The notes under the pieces are model-generated. The model searched no databases. It was not told where the DNA came from and saw only the letters and a program-made list of their open reading frames with translations. This document shows positions 44,441 through 53,023 of a DNA stretch of 64,000 nt, one piece after another. Source of the stretch: Dyadobacter sp. CY345 (lineage in GTDB: Bacteria > Bacteroidota > Bacteroidia > Cytophagales > Spirosomataceae). The stretch covers positions 248,001-312,000 of the forward strand of contig NZ_JAKFFS010000006.1 in the NCBI RefSeq assembly GCF_021502725.1. Reading direction: 5' to 3'. Made by a program: the position numbers and the translations under genes. How positions within the stretch are numbered: position 1 is the stretch's first letter; every line of letters begins with the position of its first letter.

Positions 44441-46146
44441 GCTATCTTGATTGGATTGTACTTTCTTTAACACTTACATTTATTGTCGCCTACGGTATTT
44501 ACAAAAGCCGGGAAAACAAAGATATTGACTCGTATCTTCTGGCAGATAAATCCCTTCCCTGGTACCACGTCACATTATCCCTTATGGCAACTCAGGCCAG
44601 TGCCATTACGTTTCTTTCGGCTCCTGGCCAGGCCTACACCGATGGTATGCGGTTTGTTCAGTTTTATTTTGGGTTGCCGCTGGCCATGGTCGTTCTCTGC
44701 ATCACCTTTGTCCCAAAATTTAATAAATTAAAAATATTCACAGCTTACGAGTTTTTAGAAGGCCGTTTTGATCTTCGTACCCGAACGCTGACATCATTTT
44801 TATTTCTTTTGCAAAGGGGACTTTCAACAGGTCTTTCAATTTACGCTCCCTCACTGATTTTGTCCTCCATTTTGGGATGGGATATCACCTGGACTAACAT
44901 TATTTCTGGTGGAATTGTTATGTTATATACGGTGTCAGGGGGAGCTCAGGCCGTTTCGCATACGCATTTGCAGCAAATGGGCATTGTCACAATCGGGATG
45001 GTGATCGCTGGTTTTATGGTCGTCAGGTTATTGCCTGAAAATGTTTCATTTACCGATGCGCTGCACGTCGCTGGAAAAATGGGAAAAACCAATCTGATCG
45101 ATTTTAGTTTTGATCTTAATAATCGTTATAATGTTTGGTCCGGACTGATCGGCGGTTTTTTTCTTCAACTCTCCTACTTCGGAACAGATCAATCACAAGT
45201 TGGCCGGTATCTGACCGGGAGCTCACAGGGACAAAGCAAACTTGGCCTCGCCATGAACGGGCTCTTAAAAATTCCTATGCAATTTTTGATCTTGCTCGTA
45301 GGCGTCCTTGTTTTTGCATTTTATCAATTTACCAACCCGCCTCTGTTTTTCAATCAGGTAGAAGTAAATAAGATTAAAAAAACGCAGTATGCAGCGGAGT
45401 TTGAAAAACTTGAAAAGGATCATGCACAGATCCAAAAAGGCAAACACACGCATGTCATGGCGCTAACCGATGCCTTAAATAAGGAAGACGAACCGGCCAT
45501 CGATAAGTCAAGAATAATTCTTGGAAAAATTGAGAATGATGTAAAAGAGGTACGCGGCAAGGCACAAACTTTACTTTCCAAAGCGAACGGAGGTGATGTG
45601 AATGACGTCAATTATATATTCCTGCGCTTTGTGATCGATTATCTACCCGTCGGGATGCTTGGGCTTCTTATCGCGGTTATACTTTTGGCTTCCATGGGAT
45701 CTGTCGCCGCGGCCTATAATTCGCTTGCTTCTTGTACCATTGTTGATATTTATAAACGATTATATCATAAGGATGACCAGGACAGAAACTACGTCCGGGC
45801 ATCGCGCTGGGCAACTTTTTTCTGGGGTATATTTTGCATATTCGTCGCGCAGTACGCAAGCAGACTGGGCAGCATGATCGAAGCGGTAAATGTATTGGGC
45901 TCACTCTTCTACGGCGTAATTTTAGGAATTTTTCTTGTAGCTTTTTATTTTAAAACCATAGGCGGCCGCGCTATTTTCTGGGCTGCGATTCTCGGTGAAA
46001 TTTTCGTGGTGCTCAGTTACTGGAAAGATCTTACGGCTTTTTTATGGCTTAACCTGATCGGATGTGTACTGGTAATTGCATTTGCTTTCATCCTGGAAAA
46101 AATCTGGCCTGAACCTGAGAAGGAAATTTCAATAGAAATGCCTTAG
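44437..46146 (+). CDS. Sodium:solute symporter (SSS family)
   Basis: A 569-aa inner-membrane Na+-coupled transporter with about 13 helices. Family patterns include WYHVTLSLMATQASAITFLSAPGQAY in the substrate/Na+ region, FEFL-like AYEFLEGRFDLRTR, and YFGTDQSQVGRYLTGSS. A charged helical insert (about residues 310-385) lies between membrane spans. The longest frame starts at 44356, but residues before MSYLDWIV overlap the upstream gene in another frame. ATG 44437 forms the classical ATGA overlap and puts the first helix at the N-terminus, so it is preferred. Substrate unknown; relatives carry sugars, sialic acid or carboxylates. Confidence 0.92.
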   Translation: MSYLDWIVLSLTLTFIVAYGIYKSRENKDIDSYLLADKSLPWYHVTLSLMATQASAITFLSAPGQAYTDGMRFVQFYFGLPLAMVVLCITFVPKFNKLKIFTAYEFLEGRFDLRTRTLTSFLFLLQRGLSTGLSIYAPSLILSSILGWDITWTNIISGGIVMLYTVSGGAQAVSHTHLQQMGIVTIGMVIAGFMVVRLLPENVSFTDALHVAGKMGKTNLIDFSFDLNNRYNVWSGLIGGFFLQLSYFGTDQSQVGRYLTGSSQGQSKLGLAMNGLLKIPMQFLILLVGVLVFAFYQFTNPPLFFNQVEVNKIKKTQYAAEFEKLEKDHAQIQKGKHTHVMALTDALNKEDEPAIDKSRIILGKIENDVKEVRGKAQTLLSKANGGDVNDVNYIFLRFVIDYLPVGMLGLLIAVILLASMGSVAAAYNSLASCTIVDIYKRLYHKDDQDRNYVRASRWATFFWGIFCIFVAQYASRLGSMIEAVNVLGSLFYGVILGIFLVAFYFKTIGGRAIFWAAILGEIFVVLSYWKDLTAFLWLNLIGCVLVIAFAFILEKIWPEPEKEISIEMP

Positions 46147-46201
46147 TCCGGACTTCCCGCAAATCACTTTTTTGTCTTTTACGAAGTTTATTTTCAACTT
46201 A

Positions 46202-46217
46202 TCAAATAACTGTTTGA
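46202..46217. promoter_or_regulatory. Candidate TetR operator, distal half of a tandem
   Basis: TCAAATAACTGTTTGA is an inverted repeat (TCAAA-N6-TTTGA). It lies 21 bp, two helical turns, upstream of a second copy with the same arms. Confidence 0.65.
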
Positions 46218-46222
46218 TTTTT

Positions 46223-46238
46223 TCAAACAAACGTTTGA
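46223..46238. promoter_or_regulatory. Candidate TetR operator, proximal half of a tandem
   Basis: TCAAACAAACGTTTGA repeats the TCAAA-N6-TTTGA arms and overlaps the TTTG (-33) element of the promoter at 46234-46264, an ideal place for repression. Confidence 0.7.
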
Positions 46239-46264
46239 TTTAATTTTTTATTCTTTTACCTTTG
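46234..46264 (+). promoter_or_regulatory. Bacteroidota promoter of the tetR-efflux operon
   Basis: TTTG at 46234-46237, a 19-nt spacer and TACCTTTG at 46257-46264 match the Bacteroidota -33/-7 consensus. Transcription would begin about 45 nt before the TetR start. Confidence 0.75.
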
Positions 46265-46315
46265 GCTCCGTTATCAAGCGACGTGTAATTTCCTATTGAC
46301 GCCTGATACTTGCCA

Positions 46316-46966
46316 ATGGAATATAACCACAAACAATTACAGATTATCGGCGTGGCCGAAAAGCTGTTCGCAGAAAAAGGATTCTCGGGTACTTCCATCC
46401 GTGACATCTCACAGGAAGCAGATATCAATGTCTCCATGATATCGTATTATTTTGGGTCAAAAGAGAAATTGATCGAAGCACTTTTTGAGACAAGATCAAG
46501 AGATTTTGTTAATCGGCTGGAAAGTTTGCTGTTGAATGTTGACCTCTCGCCAATGCAAAAAGTGAACCTGATGATTGACGGTATCGTTGACCGTTTAATA
46601 GAAAAACAATGCTTTCATAATGTTGTGGTTCGCGAGCAATTAGCGGGCAGCCGTACACCTATCATCTCAGAACTCCTCACAGTAATGAAGACCAAAAACC
46701 TTCGGGCTATGGAGGGTATCATCCAGGAAGGACAAAAACTTGGTGTATTTACAACGGATGTTGATGTACTTATGCTTTCTACGACGCTTTTTGGAACATT
46801 AAACCAGGCAATCAGTACGCAGCCGTTTTATCGCCACATCAACCAACTGGAAGACTTGTCACAGGATGAGCTTGATAATCACCTGAAACGAAAGTTAAGT
46901 ATCCACCTGAAAAAATTATTTAGGGCGGTGCTTGATAAGGAATTAAACGAGGCTATTGCGAGTTAA
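46316..46966 (+). CDS. TetR/AcrR-family transcriptional regulator
   Basis: About 216 aa. The N-terminal helix-turn-helix (about 8-55) reads IIGVAEKLFAEKGFSGTSIRDISQEADINVSMISYYFGSKEKLIEALF, typical of TetR/AcrR proteins; the C-terminal helical region binds an unknown ligand. A TTG codon at 46310 would add two residues, but ATG 46316 is preferred. It heads the efflux operon (73-bp gap to the TolC gene) and sits behind a tandem inverted repeat overlapping its own promoter. Self-repression and control of the pump are therefore likely (inference from layout). Confidence 0.93.
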   Translation: MEYNHKQLQIIGVAEKLFAEKGFSGTSIRDISQEADINVSMISYYFGSKEKLIEALFETRSRDFVNRLESLLLNVDLSPMQKVNLMIDGIVDRLIEKQCFHNVVVREQLAGSRTPIISELLTVMKTKNLRAMEGIIQEGQKLGVFTTDVDVLMLSTTLFGTLNQAISTQPFYRHINQLEDLSQDELDNHLKRKLSIHLKKLFRAVLDKELNEAIAS

Positions 46967-47039
46967 TGCATCAATACTCTCCCGTTTGTCCTAAGAAAGT
47001 TAACACCATTTATCATTATCAATTAACATTTCCCTTTTC

Positions 47040-48407
47040 ATGAATTTTTATTGTAAAGCTAAAACAATAAGATTTTTAGCACTCAGTATTTCGCTTCTGA
47101 TACTGGCGCCTATGCTGGTAGTGGGCCAACAGGCTACCACCGCCACGCAAAATGGTGCCGAACAGAATACACTCGCCAGCGGCAATTTGGAAGATATTAT
47201 TCAGTATGCCTTAAAGAATCAGCCGGTAATTCGTCAGTCTGTTATTGATGAACGTATTGCTGAAAACACTGTCAAAAGCAAACTTGCAGACTGGTATCCG
47301 CAGATTAACTTCAATTATAATTTGCAGCATAACTTTATTATCCAGACGAGTGTCATCGCTGGAAACCCTGTAAGACTTGGCGTAAACAATACCTCCGCAG
47401 GACAGTTCACTCTTTCTCAGGCGATTTTTAACCGTGATGTTTTGCTTGCAAAAAGAACAAGAGGCGATGTTCTTCTTCAGGCTGGTCAGAATACGACGTT
47501 TAATAAAATTGATCTTGCGGTCAATGTGTCCAAAGCATTTTACGACGTGTTGGCAACGACAGAACAAATCCGTGTTTCAGAAGAAGATATCGTCCGGTTG
47601 GAAAGAAGTTTAAAAGATGCGCAGAATCAATATCAGGCTGGTGTAGCCGACAAAATTGACTTCAAACGCGCAACTATTTCTTTGAACAATACGAAAGCTT
47701 CCAAGAAAAGCAACGAAGAAGTTCTGAAAGGCAAGCAAGAATATTTGAAAGCGCTGATGGGTTATCCATTGGGTAACGAGCTTAAAATCACTTATGATTC
47801 TCTTCAACTGGAAAGAGAAATTATACTGGACACATTACAAGGCCCGGAAATTAATGCAAGGATTGAGTTTCAACAACTGGCCACGCAGAAAAGGCTTCTT
47901 GAATCTAATTTACAATATAACAAGATGAGCTTTTTGCCTACGATTTCGGCAAACGGAGCTTATAACCTGAACTACCAGAACAATCAATTCAGCGACCTAT
48001 ACGGAAATAACTTCCCGAATTCTTTTGCTGCGCTGACATTAAGTCTTCCACTTTATCAGGGAGGAAAGCGCAAAGCAAATATCAATATTGCGGATTGGCA
48101 GGTTAAACGTGTTGATCAGGATATTCAGAGTTTAAAACTGAATGTAAGTTCTGAATATGCCAACGCATTGGGATACTATAAAGGAAGCCTAGCAAATCTT
48201 CTGGCGCAAAAAGAAAATGTTGATTTAGCGAGAGAAGTTTACGATGTTATCCAGCTGCAATACCGCTCAGGTATTAAAACATATCTGGAAGTAATTACAT
48301 CTGAAACCGACCTTCGTCTGGCCAGAATCAATTATTATAATGCACTCTATCAGGTACTGGCCAACAAGATCGATGTACAAAAAGCACTTGGTCAACTTAA
48401 CTATTAA
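47040..48407 (+). CDS. TolC-family outer-membrane efflux protein
   Basis: A 455-aa outer-membrane efflux duct with signal peptide (cleavage near VVGQ). It has the TolC duplicated coiled-coil pattern: NLEDIIQYALKNQPVIRQSV ... NTVKSKLADWYPQINFNY in the first half and FLPTISANGAYNLNYQN ... SLPLYQGGKRKANI in the second. The C-terminal stretch includes YDVIQLQYRSGIKTYLEVI. It provides the outer-membrane channel of the pump encoded by the next two genes, 21 bp upstream of the adaptor start. Confidence 0.95.
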   Translation: MNFYCKAKTIRFLALSISLLILAPMLVVGQQATTATQNGAEQNTLASGNLEDIIQYALKNQPVIRQSVIDERIAENTVKSKLADWYPQINFNYNLQHNFIIQTSVIAGNPVRLGVNNTSAGQFTLSQAIFNRDVLLAKRTRGDVLLQAGQNTTFNKIDLAVNVSKAFYDVLATTEQIRVSEEDIVRLERSLKDAQNQYQAGVADKIDFKRATISLNNTKASKKSNEEVLKGKQEYLKALMGYPLGNELKITYDSLQLEREIILDTLQGPEINARIEFQQLATQKRLLESNLQYNKMSFLPTISANGAYNLNYQNNQFSDLYGNNFPNSFAALTLSLPLYQGGKRKANINIADWQVKRVDQDIQSLKLNVSSEYANALGYYKGSLANLLAQKENVDLAREVYDVIQLQYRSGIKTYLEVITSETDLRLARINYYNALYQVLANKIDVQKALGQLNY

Positions 48408-48428
48408 TTATTGAAACTCCTTGATACC

Positions 48429-49571
48429 ATGTTTTTAAATACCACAAAATATTATACAGCAGCACTTTCAGTTTTAATACTGGCTTCCTGCGGAAAAAAG
48501 AATGAGCAACAGGCGGCAATGCAGGGTCCACCTCCGGTGAATGTGACTTTACAGGAAGTTCAGACAACGGATGCGGTTTACCACGACGAATATCCCGGAA
48601 CTGTAACTGCGCTAAATCAGATTGAACTTCGTCCGCAGGTGACAGGTTTTATAACGGGCATTAAATTTCAGGATGGCGCGCGTGTAAAAAAAGGACAGCT
48701 TCTTTATACCATCGACGCGCAGCTTTACTCTGCCAATTATGAACAGGCCGTGGCGAATCTTAACGTGCAAAAAGCGAATGTTGTAAAAGCGCAAAAGGAT
48801 GCTGACCGTTACCATGAACTTGATAAAAATGATGCGGTTGCAAAACAGCTGGTAGATAATGCTGACGCAGCACTGGAAGTTGCTAAAAGACAGGCAGAGG
48901 CGGCACAGGCAAATATTTCTGCGGTTTCAACAAGCGTTCGTTATACCAAAGTTACTGCTCCTTTTGATGGCGTGATCGGTATCTCATTGGTTAAAGTAGG
49001 TGCAGCAGTTACAGCCGGTCAAACAGTTCTTAATACGGTTTCAACAGACGCTCAGCTGGCGGTTGACTTTAATGTAGACCAGAAAGAAATTTACCGTTTT
49101 TCTAACCTTTTGAAAACAAGCAACGCAAAAGATTCAACTTTTACTTTGGCATTTGGAACCGATATCTATCCGATTCCTGGGAAACTTGCACTTCTTGACC
49201 GCGCGGTTGATCCGCAAACTGGTTCGATCAAAGCCCGTATTGTATTCCCAAACAAAGATAATATGTTGAGATCCGGAATGACGGGAACGGTGAGGGTTCG
49301 TAATAATGCTTCTGCCCAATCGGTAATAATTCCTTACAAAGCAGTGACTGAACAACTTGGCGAATTCTTCGTATATGTTGCCGGTGATTCAAGTAAAGTT
49401 TCGCAGAGAAAACTTGTATTAGGCGAGCCGATCGGTGCGAATATCATTGTGAAACAAGGTCTTAAAGCAGGCGAGAAAATCGCTGTGGAAGGTGTTCAGA
49501 ATCTTCGTGAAGGTGCTGTTATCAATACCGCTCCCCCAGCAGCTGCTCCGGCGAAAGGTGCTACAAAATAA
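48429..49571 (+). CDS. RND efflux periplasmic adaptor (AcrA-like lipoprotein)
   Basis: About 380 aa. Signal peptide with lipobox LASC and mature start GKKNEQ, so it is a lipid-anchored adaptor. Family features are the barrel-sandwich halves LRPQVTGFITGIKFQDGARVKKGQLLYTID and TKVTAPFDGVIGISLVKVGAAV, a coiled-coil hairpin between them (about 85-150), and the beta-barrel segment with AVDPQTGSIKARIVFPN and RSGMTGTVRV. It bridges the inner-membrane pump and TolC. The longest frame starts at a TTG at 48411; ATG 48429 gives a better signal peptide. Confidence 0.95.
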   Translation: MFLNTTKYYTAALSVLILASCGKKNEQQAAMQGPPPVNVTLQEVQTTDAVYHDEYPGTVTALNQIELRPQVTGFITGIKFQDGARVKKGQLLYTIDAQLYSANYEQAVANLNVQKANVVKAQKDADRYHELDKNDAVAKQLVDNADAALEVAKRQAEAAQANISAVSTSVRYTKVTAPFDGVIGISLVKVGAAVTAGQTVLNTVSTDAQLAVDFNVDQKEIYRFSNLLKTSNAKDSTFTLAFGTDIYPIPGKLALLDRAVDPQTGSIKARIVFPNKDNMLRSGMTGTVRVRNNASAQSVIIPYKAVTEQLGEFFVYVAGDSSKVSQRKLVLGEPIGANIIVKQGLKAGEKIAVEGVQNLREGAVINTAPPAAAPAKGATK

Positions 49572-49642
49572 CGGTAAGCTAGAAAAACAGGAAAAGCGGC
49601 CCCAAGCCTGACCTCCTTCTGATTCCTTTAAATACTAAAAAA

Positions 49643-52600
49643 ATGATTGCAGATATTTTTATAAAAAGGCCAGTTACGGCAATCGTTACGTCGATTGTGA
49701 TCGTGCTTGTCGGCCTTATTGCCTTAACAACATTACCGATTGCCCAGTATCCTGACGTAACGCCGCCCACGGTTACAATCTCGGGGGTATTTACCGGAGC
49801 CGACGCCCAGACGGTCGAGCAAACGACAACAACGGCTATTGAAACGCAGGTGAATGGTACTCCGGGGATGAGTTATATGTCATCCAACAGTACCAGTAGC
49901 GGACAAAGCAGTATTAATGTAGTTTTTGATATTGGTACTGACGTAAACATCGCGGCACTTGATGTTCAAAACCGGGTAAGTGTGGCAGAACCTGCCCTTC
50001 CGGATGTTGTAAAAAGATTGGGTCTGACTGTTCGTAAAAGACAGCCAAGTATCATGATCGCCCTTGCGCTTTATTCTCCAAAAGGAACACATAGTGCTCA
50101 GTTTATTGGAAATTATGCGAATATTTATCTAAAAGACAGAATTCAGCGGGTAAAAGGTGTGGGTGATATTGTTTCACGTGCAGATGATTTTGGTATGCGT
50201 ATCTGGTTGAACCCAGAAAAACTTGCCAATTTAAATATGACGCCTTCTGATATTTCCGCCGCTCTGGCTGAGCAGAATTTACAGATTGCCGCAGGAACTG
50301 TGGGAGCCAATCCGCAGCCTACGCAACAGGCGTTTGAATACAGTGTTCTTACAAACAGCCGTCTTAACACAAAGGAAGAGTTTGAAGATATTATCGTTCG
50401 TTCTGCTCCGACAGAAGGAAGTGTTGTTTACCTGAAAGATGTAGCGCGTGTCGAACTTGGTAAGTTTGACTATAATGCCAATGCGTTTGTCAATGGAAAA
50501 CCTGCCGCATTTGTGTTGATCTATCAAGCACCCGGTGCAAATGCACTAGATACTTATGATGGTGTAATGGCTGCGCTGGCGGAAATGAAAAAAACTTTCC
50601 CGAAAGATATTGATTATGTAATTCCGGTTGAAACAGCCTCTGTTGTGAGGGTATCCATTGAAGAAGTACTGCACACATTTGCAGAGGCGATGATCCTCGT
50701 GGTGATTGTGGTATTCCTTTTCCTACAAAACTGGCGCGCTACGTTGATTCCAATTCTTGCAATTCCGGTGTCTTTGATTGGAACATTTATCTTCTTTATT
50801 CCTTTCGGATTTACGATTAATACGCTGACACTTTTCGCCTTCGTACTCGCCATCGGTATTGTTGTGGATGATGCAATTGTGGTGGTCGAGGCCGTCCAGC
50901 ATAATATTGACCACGGCAGGCTTTCGCCAAAAGCAGCGACAGAAAAGGCGATGAAAGAAATATCCGGACCCGTTATCGCAATTGCCCTTATTTTGGCGGC
51001 TGTATTCGTTCCGGTAAGTTTTGTTCCAGGTATCGTGGGCAGACTTTATCAGCAGTTTGCGATTACCATTGCGGTATCTGTACTTCTTTCGGCATTCGTT
51101 GCACTTTCGCTAACGCCGGCACTTTGTGCGATGATGCTGAAACCTACAGAGGCGGCAGGTGCGAAAAAGAACTGGCTTGAAAAGTTCTTCGATAAATTTA
51201 ACCGCTGGTTCGACGGCGTTTCTCATTCCTATACAAGAGGTGTAGCCAAATGGATAAAAGGGACTCCTTACGTATTAATTATGATGGTATGTCTGATCGT
51301 TGGTCTTGTGTTTCTTTTCAAAAACAAACCATCCGGCTTTATTCCTGTGGAAGATGAAGGACGTCTGTTTGTGACGTACGAGATGCAGGAAGCGGCTTCG
51401 ACAACCCGTAACATTGCGATGATTAAGGAAATTATGGCGCGTGTTTCTGCCATTCCCGAGATCAAAACAGTTGGTGGACTCGCAGGACTTAACGTTATCA
51501 GTTTTTCCAACAAATCCAATGTTGGTACCATGTTTGTGAGTTTGCATCCCTGGGCAGATCGTAAAGGAGCTGAACATCATGTGCAGGCCGTTATTTCTGA
51601 AATTCAAAAACGTACAGCCGATATCAAAGAGGCCCGTGTTCTTGCCATTGCGCCTCCGGCGATTCCTGGGCTCGGACAAACATCTGGTTTTACTTTCGAA
51701 CTTCAACAGACAACAAGTACGGATGATATCAAGAAATTTGAGGCCGTTACCCAAAAATTCCTGGCGGCTGTAAACCAGCGTCCTGAAATCGGGTTTGCCT
51801 ATACTTTCTTCAATGCGAAAACTCCGTCTTATCAAATCGATGTGGACCGTGATAAAACCAAGAAACTGGGTGTTCAGGTAAATGATGTTTTCAGTACACT
51901 TTCCACACTTTTGGGTAGTACGTATGTAAACGACTTTAACCTTTATGGACGTAACTTCCGTGTAATGGTTCAGGCGGACAGCACTTTCCGTTCTAACCTT
52001 GATCAGGTAAACAAATTTTACGTAAGAAATTCACAGGGAAATATGATTCCGCTATCGGCAATCATTACGACGAAAGTTGTAGAAAATCCTGCCTTGATTT
52101 CTCACTATAATATTTACCGCGCGGTTGAAATCAACGGTACGCCAAAACCAGGTTTTAGTAGTGGACAAGCCATTCAGGCTTTGAAAGAAGTGGCAGAAAC
52201 ACTTCCCGATGGTTACGGATATGAATTCTCAGGTATGAGTTCAGAGGAGATCAAAGCGGGAGATTCGACGACGACAATTTTTGCTATATCGATTGTCTTC
52301 GTATTCCTTTTCCTTGCGGCGCTTTACGAAAGCTGGTCAATTCCTTTCTCTGTACTTTTTGCAGTACCGATTGGAGCTTTGGGATCAATTATTACGCTGA
52401 CACTTTTACCAAATCTTACCAATAATATTTACGCACAGATTGGTTTGATCACGCTTATCGGGCTTGCTGCGAAAAATGCGATCCTTATCGTAGAGTTTGC
52501 AAAAGAGCGGGTTGATTCCGGGATGGAGGTTGTGAAAGCAACGCTTGAAGCGGTTCAGCTTCGTCTCCGTCCGATTATTATGACGTCACTTGCCTTTATC

Positions 52601-52798
52601 CTTGGGGTACTTCCTCTGGCTTTTGCAAGCGGTGCTGCTGCCGAATCACGTAAAACGATTGGATGGACGGTTTTTGGAGGTATGCTTGCCGCAACTTCAC
52701 TAGCGATCTTTGTTGTTCCGGTTCTTTTTGTAGCGATTGAAAAACTTGCTAATAAGCAGAAAAAGAAAAGACAAGATCGGGAATCGAGACTGGCATAG
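49643..52798 (+). CDS. RND multidrug efflux transporter (AcrB/HAE1 type)
   Basis: A 1051-aa inner-membrane pump of the hydrophobe/amphiphile efflux-1 group. Start MIADIFIKRPVTAIVTSIVIVLVGLI is typical. The proton-relay Asp pair is in GIVVDDAIVVVEAVQHNI and the relay Lys in LAAKNAILIVEFAKERV. Two large periplasmic loops and 12 helices are evident. It expels drugs, bile-like compounds or detergents using the proton gradient, with the adaptor and TolC-type duct encoded upstream. It is the last gene of the operon, before a strong terminator. Confidence 0.97.
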   Translation: MIADIFIKRPVTAIVTSIVIVLVGLIALTTLPIAQYPDVTPPTVTISGVFTGADAQTVEQTTTTAIETQVNGTPGMSYMSSNSTSSGQSSINVVFDIGTDVNIAALDVQNRVSVAEPALPDVVKRLGLTVRKRQPSIMIALALYSPKGTHSAQFIGNYANIYLKDRIQRVKGVGDIVSRADDFGMRIWLNPEKLANLNMTPSDISAALAEQNLQIAAGTVGANPQPTQQAFEYSVLTNSRLNTKEEFEDIIVRSAPTEGSVVYLKDVARVELGKFDYNANAFVNGKPAAFVLIYQAPGANALDTYDGVMAALAEMKKTFPKDIDYVIPVETASVVRVSIEEVLHTFAEAMILVVIVVFLFLQNWRATLIPILAIPVSLIGTFIFFIPFGFTINTLTLFAFVLAIGIVVDDAIVVVEAVQHNIDHGRLSPKAATEKAMKEISGPVIAIALILAAVFVPVSFVPGIVGRLYQQFAITIAVSVLLSAFVALSLTPALCAMMLKPTEAAGAKKNWLEKFFDKFNRWFDGVSHSYTRGVAKWIKGTPYVLIMMVCLIVGLVFLFKNKPSGFIPVEDEGRLFVTYEMQEAASTTRNIAMIKEIMARVSAIPEIKTVGGLAGLNVISFSNKSNVGTMFVSLHPWADRKGAEHHVQAVISEIQKRTADIKEARVLAIAPPAIPGLGQTSGFTFELQQTTSTDDIKKFEAVTQKFLAAVNQRPEIGFAYTFFNAKTPSYQIDVDRDKTKKLGVQVNDVFSTLSTLLGSTYVNDFNLYGRNFRVMVQADSTFRSNLDQVNKFYVRNSQGNMIPLSAIITTKVVENPALISHYNIYRAVEINGTPKPGFSSGQAIQALKEVAETLPDGYGYEFSGMSSEEIKAGDSTTTIFAISIVFVFLFLAALYESWSIPFSVLFAVPIGALGSIITLTLLPNLTNNIYAQIGLITLIGLAAKNAILIVEFAKERVDSGMEVVKATLEAVQLRLRPIIMTSLAFILGVLPLAFASGAAAESRKTIGWTVFGGMLAATSLAIFVVPVLFVAIEKLANKQKKKRQDRESRLA

Positions 52799-52811
52799 AA
52801 AATTAGCATAG

Positions 52812-52858
52812 AAAAAAAATAGGCGTGGAAACCGAAACGTTCCGCGCCTATTTTTTTT
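52812..52858 (+). terminator. Terminator of the efflux operon
   Basis: A stem of up to 19 bp (52812-52830 with 52840-52858, one G-T pair) with eight T at its 3' side, 14 bp after the RND stop. Confidence 0.94.
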
Positions 52859-53023
52859 GCTTTTTACATAGATACATACCAAATTCCTATTGCAATATGT
52901 GGTTTTTGAGCGACCGACAAGTTTGCCACACTAATTTAATTCTCCCATAGCGCTCTTTATTAAACGATTTTTTTGTAATTTGTAATATTTATTCTACACA
53001 CCTAGCTACTATTTTCTCAAAAT

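Noticed and set aside
51275..51835. 186-aa minus-strand frame within the RND transporter gene
   Set aside because: Shadow of a strongly conserved gene; the translation has no recognisable domain.
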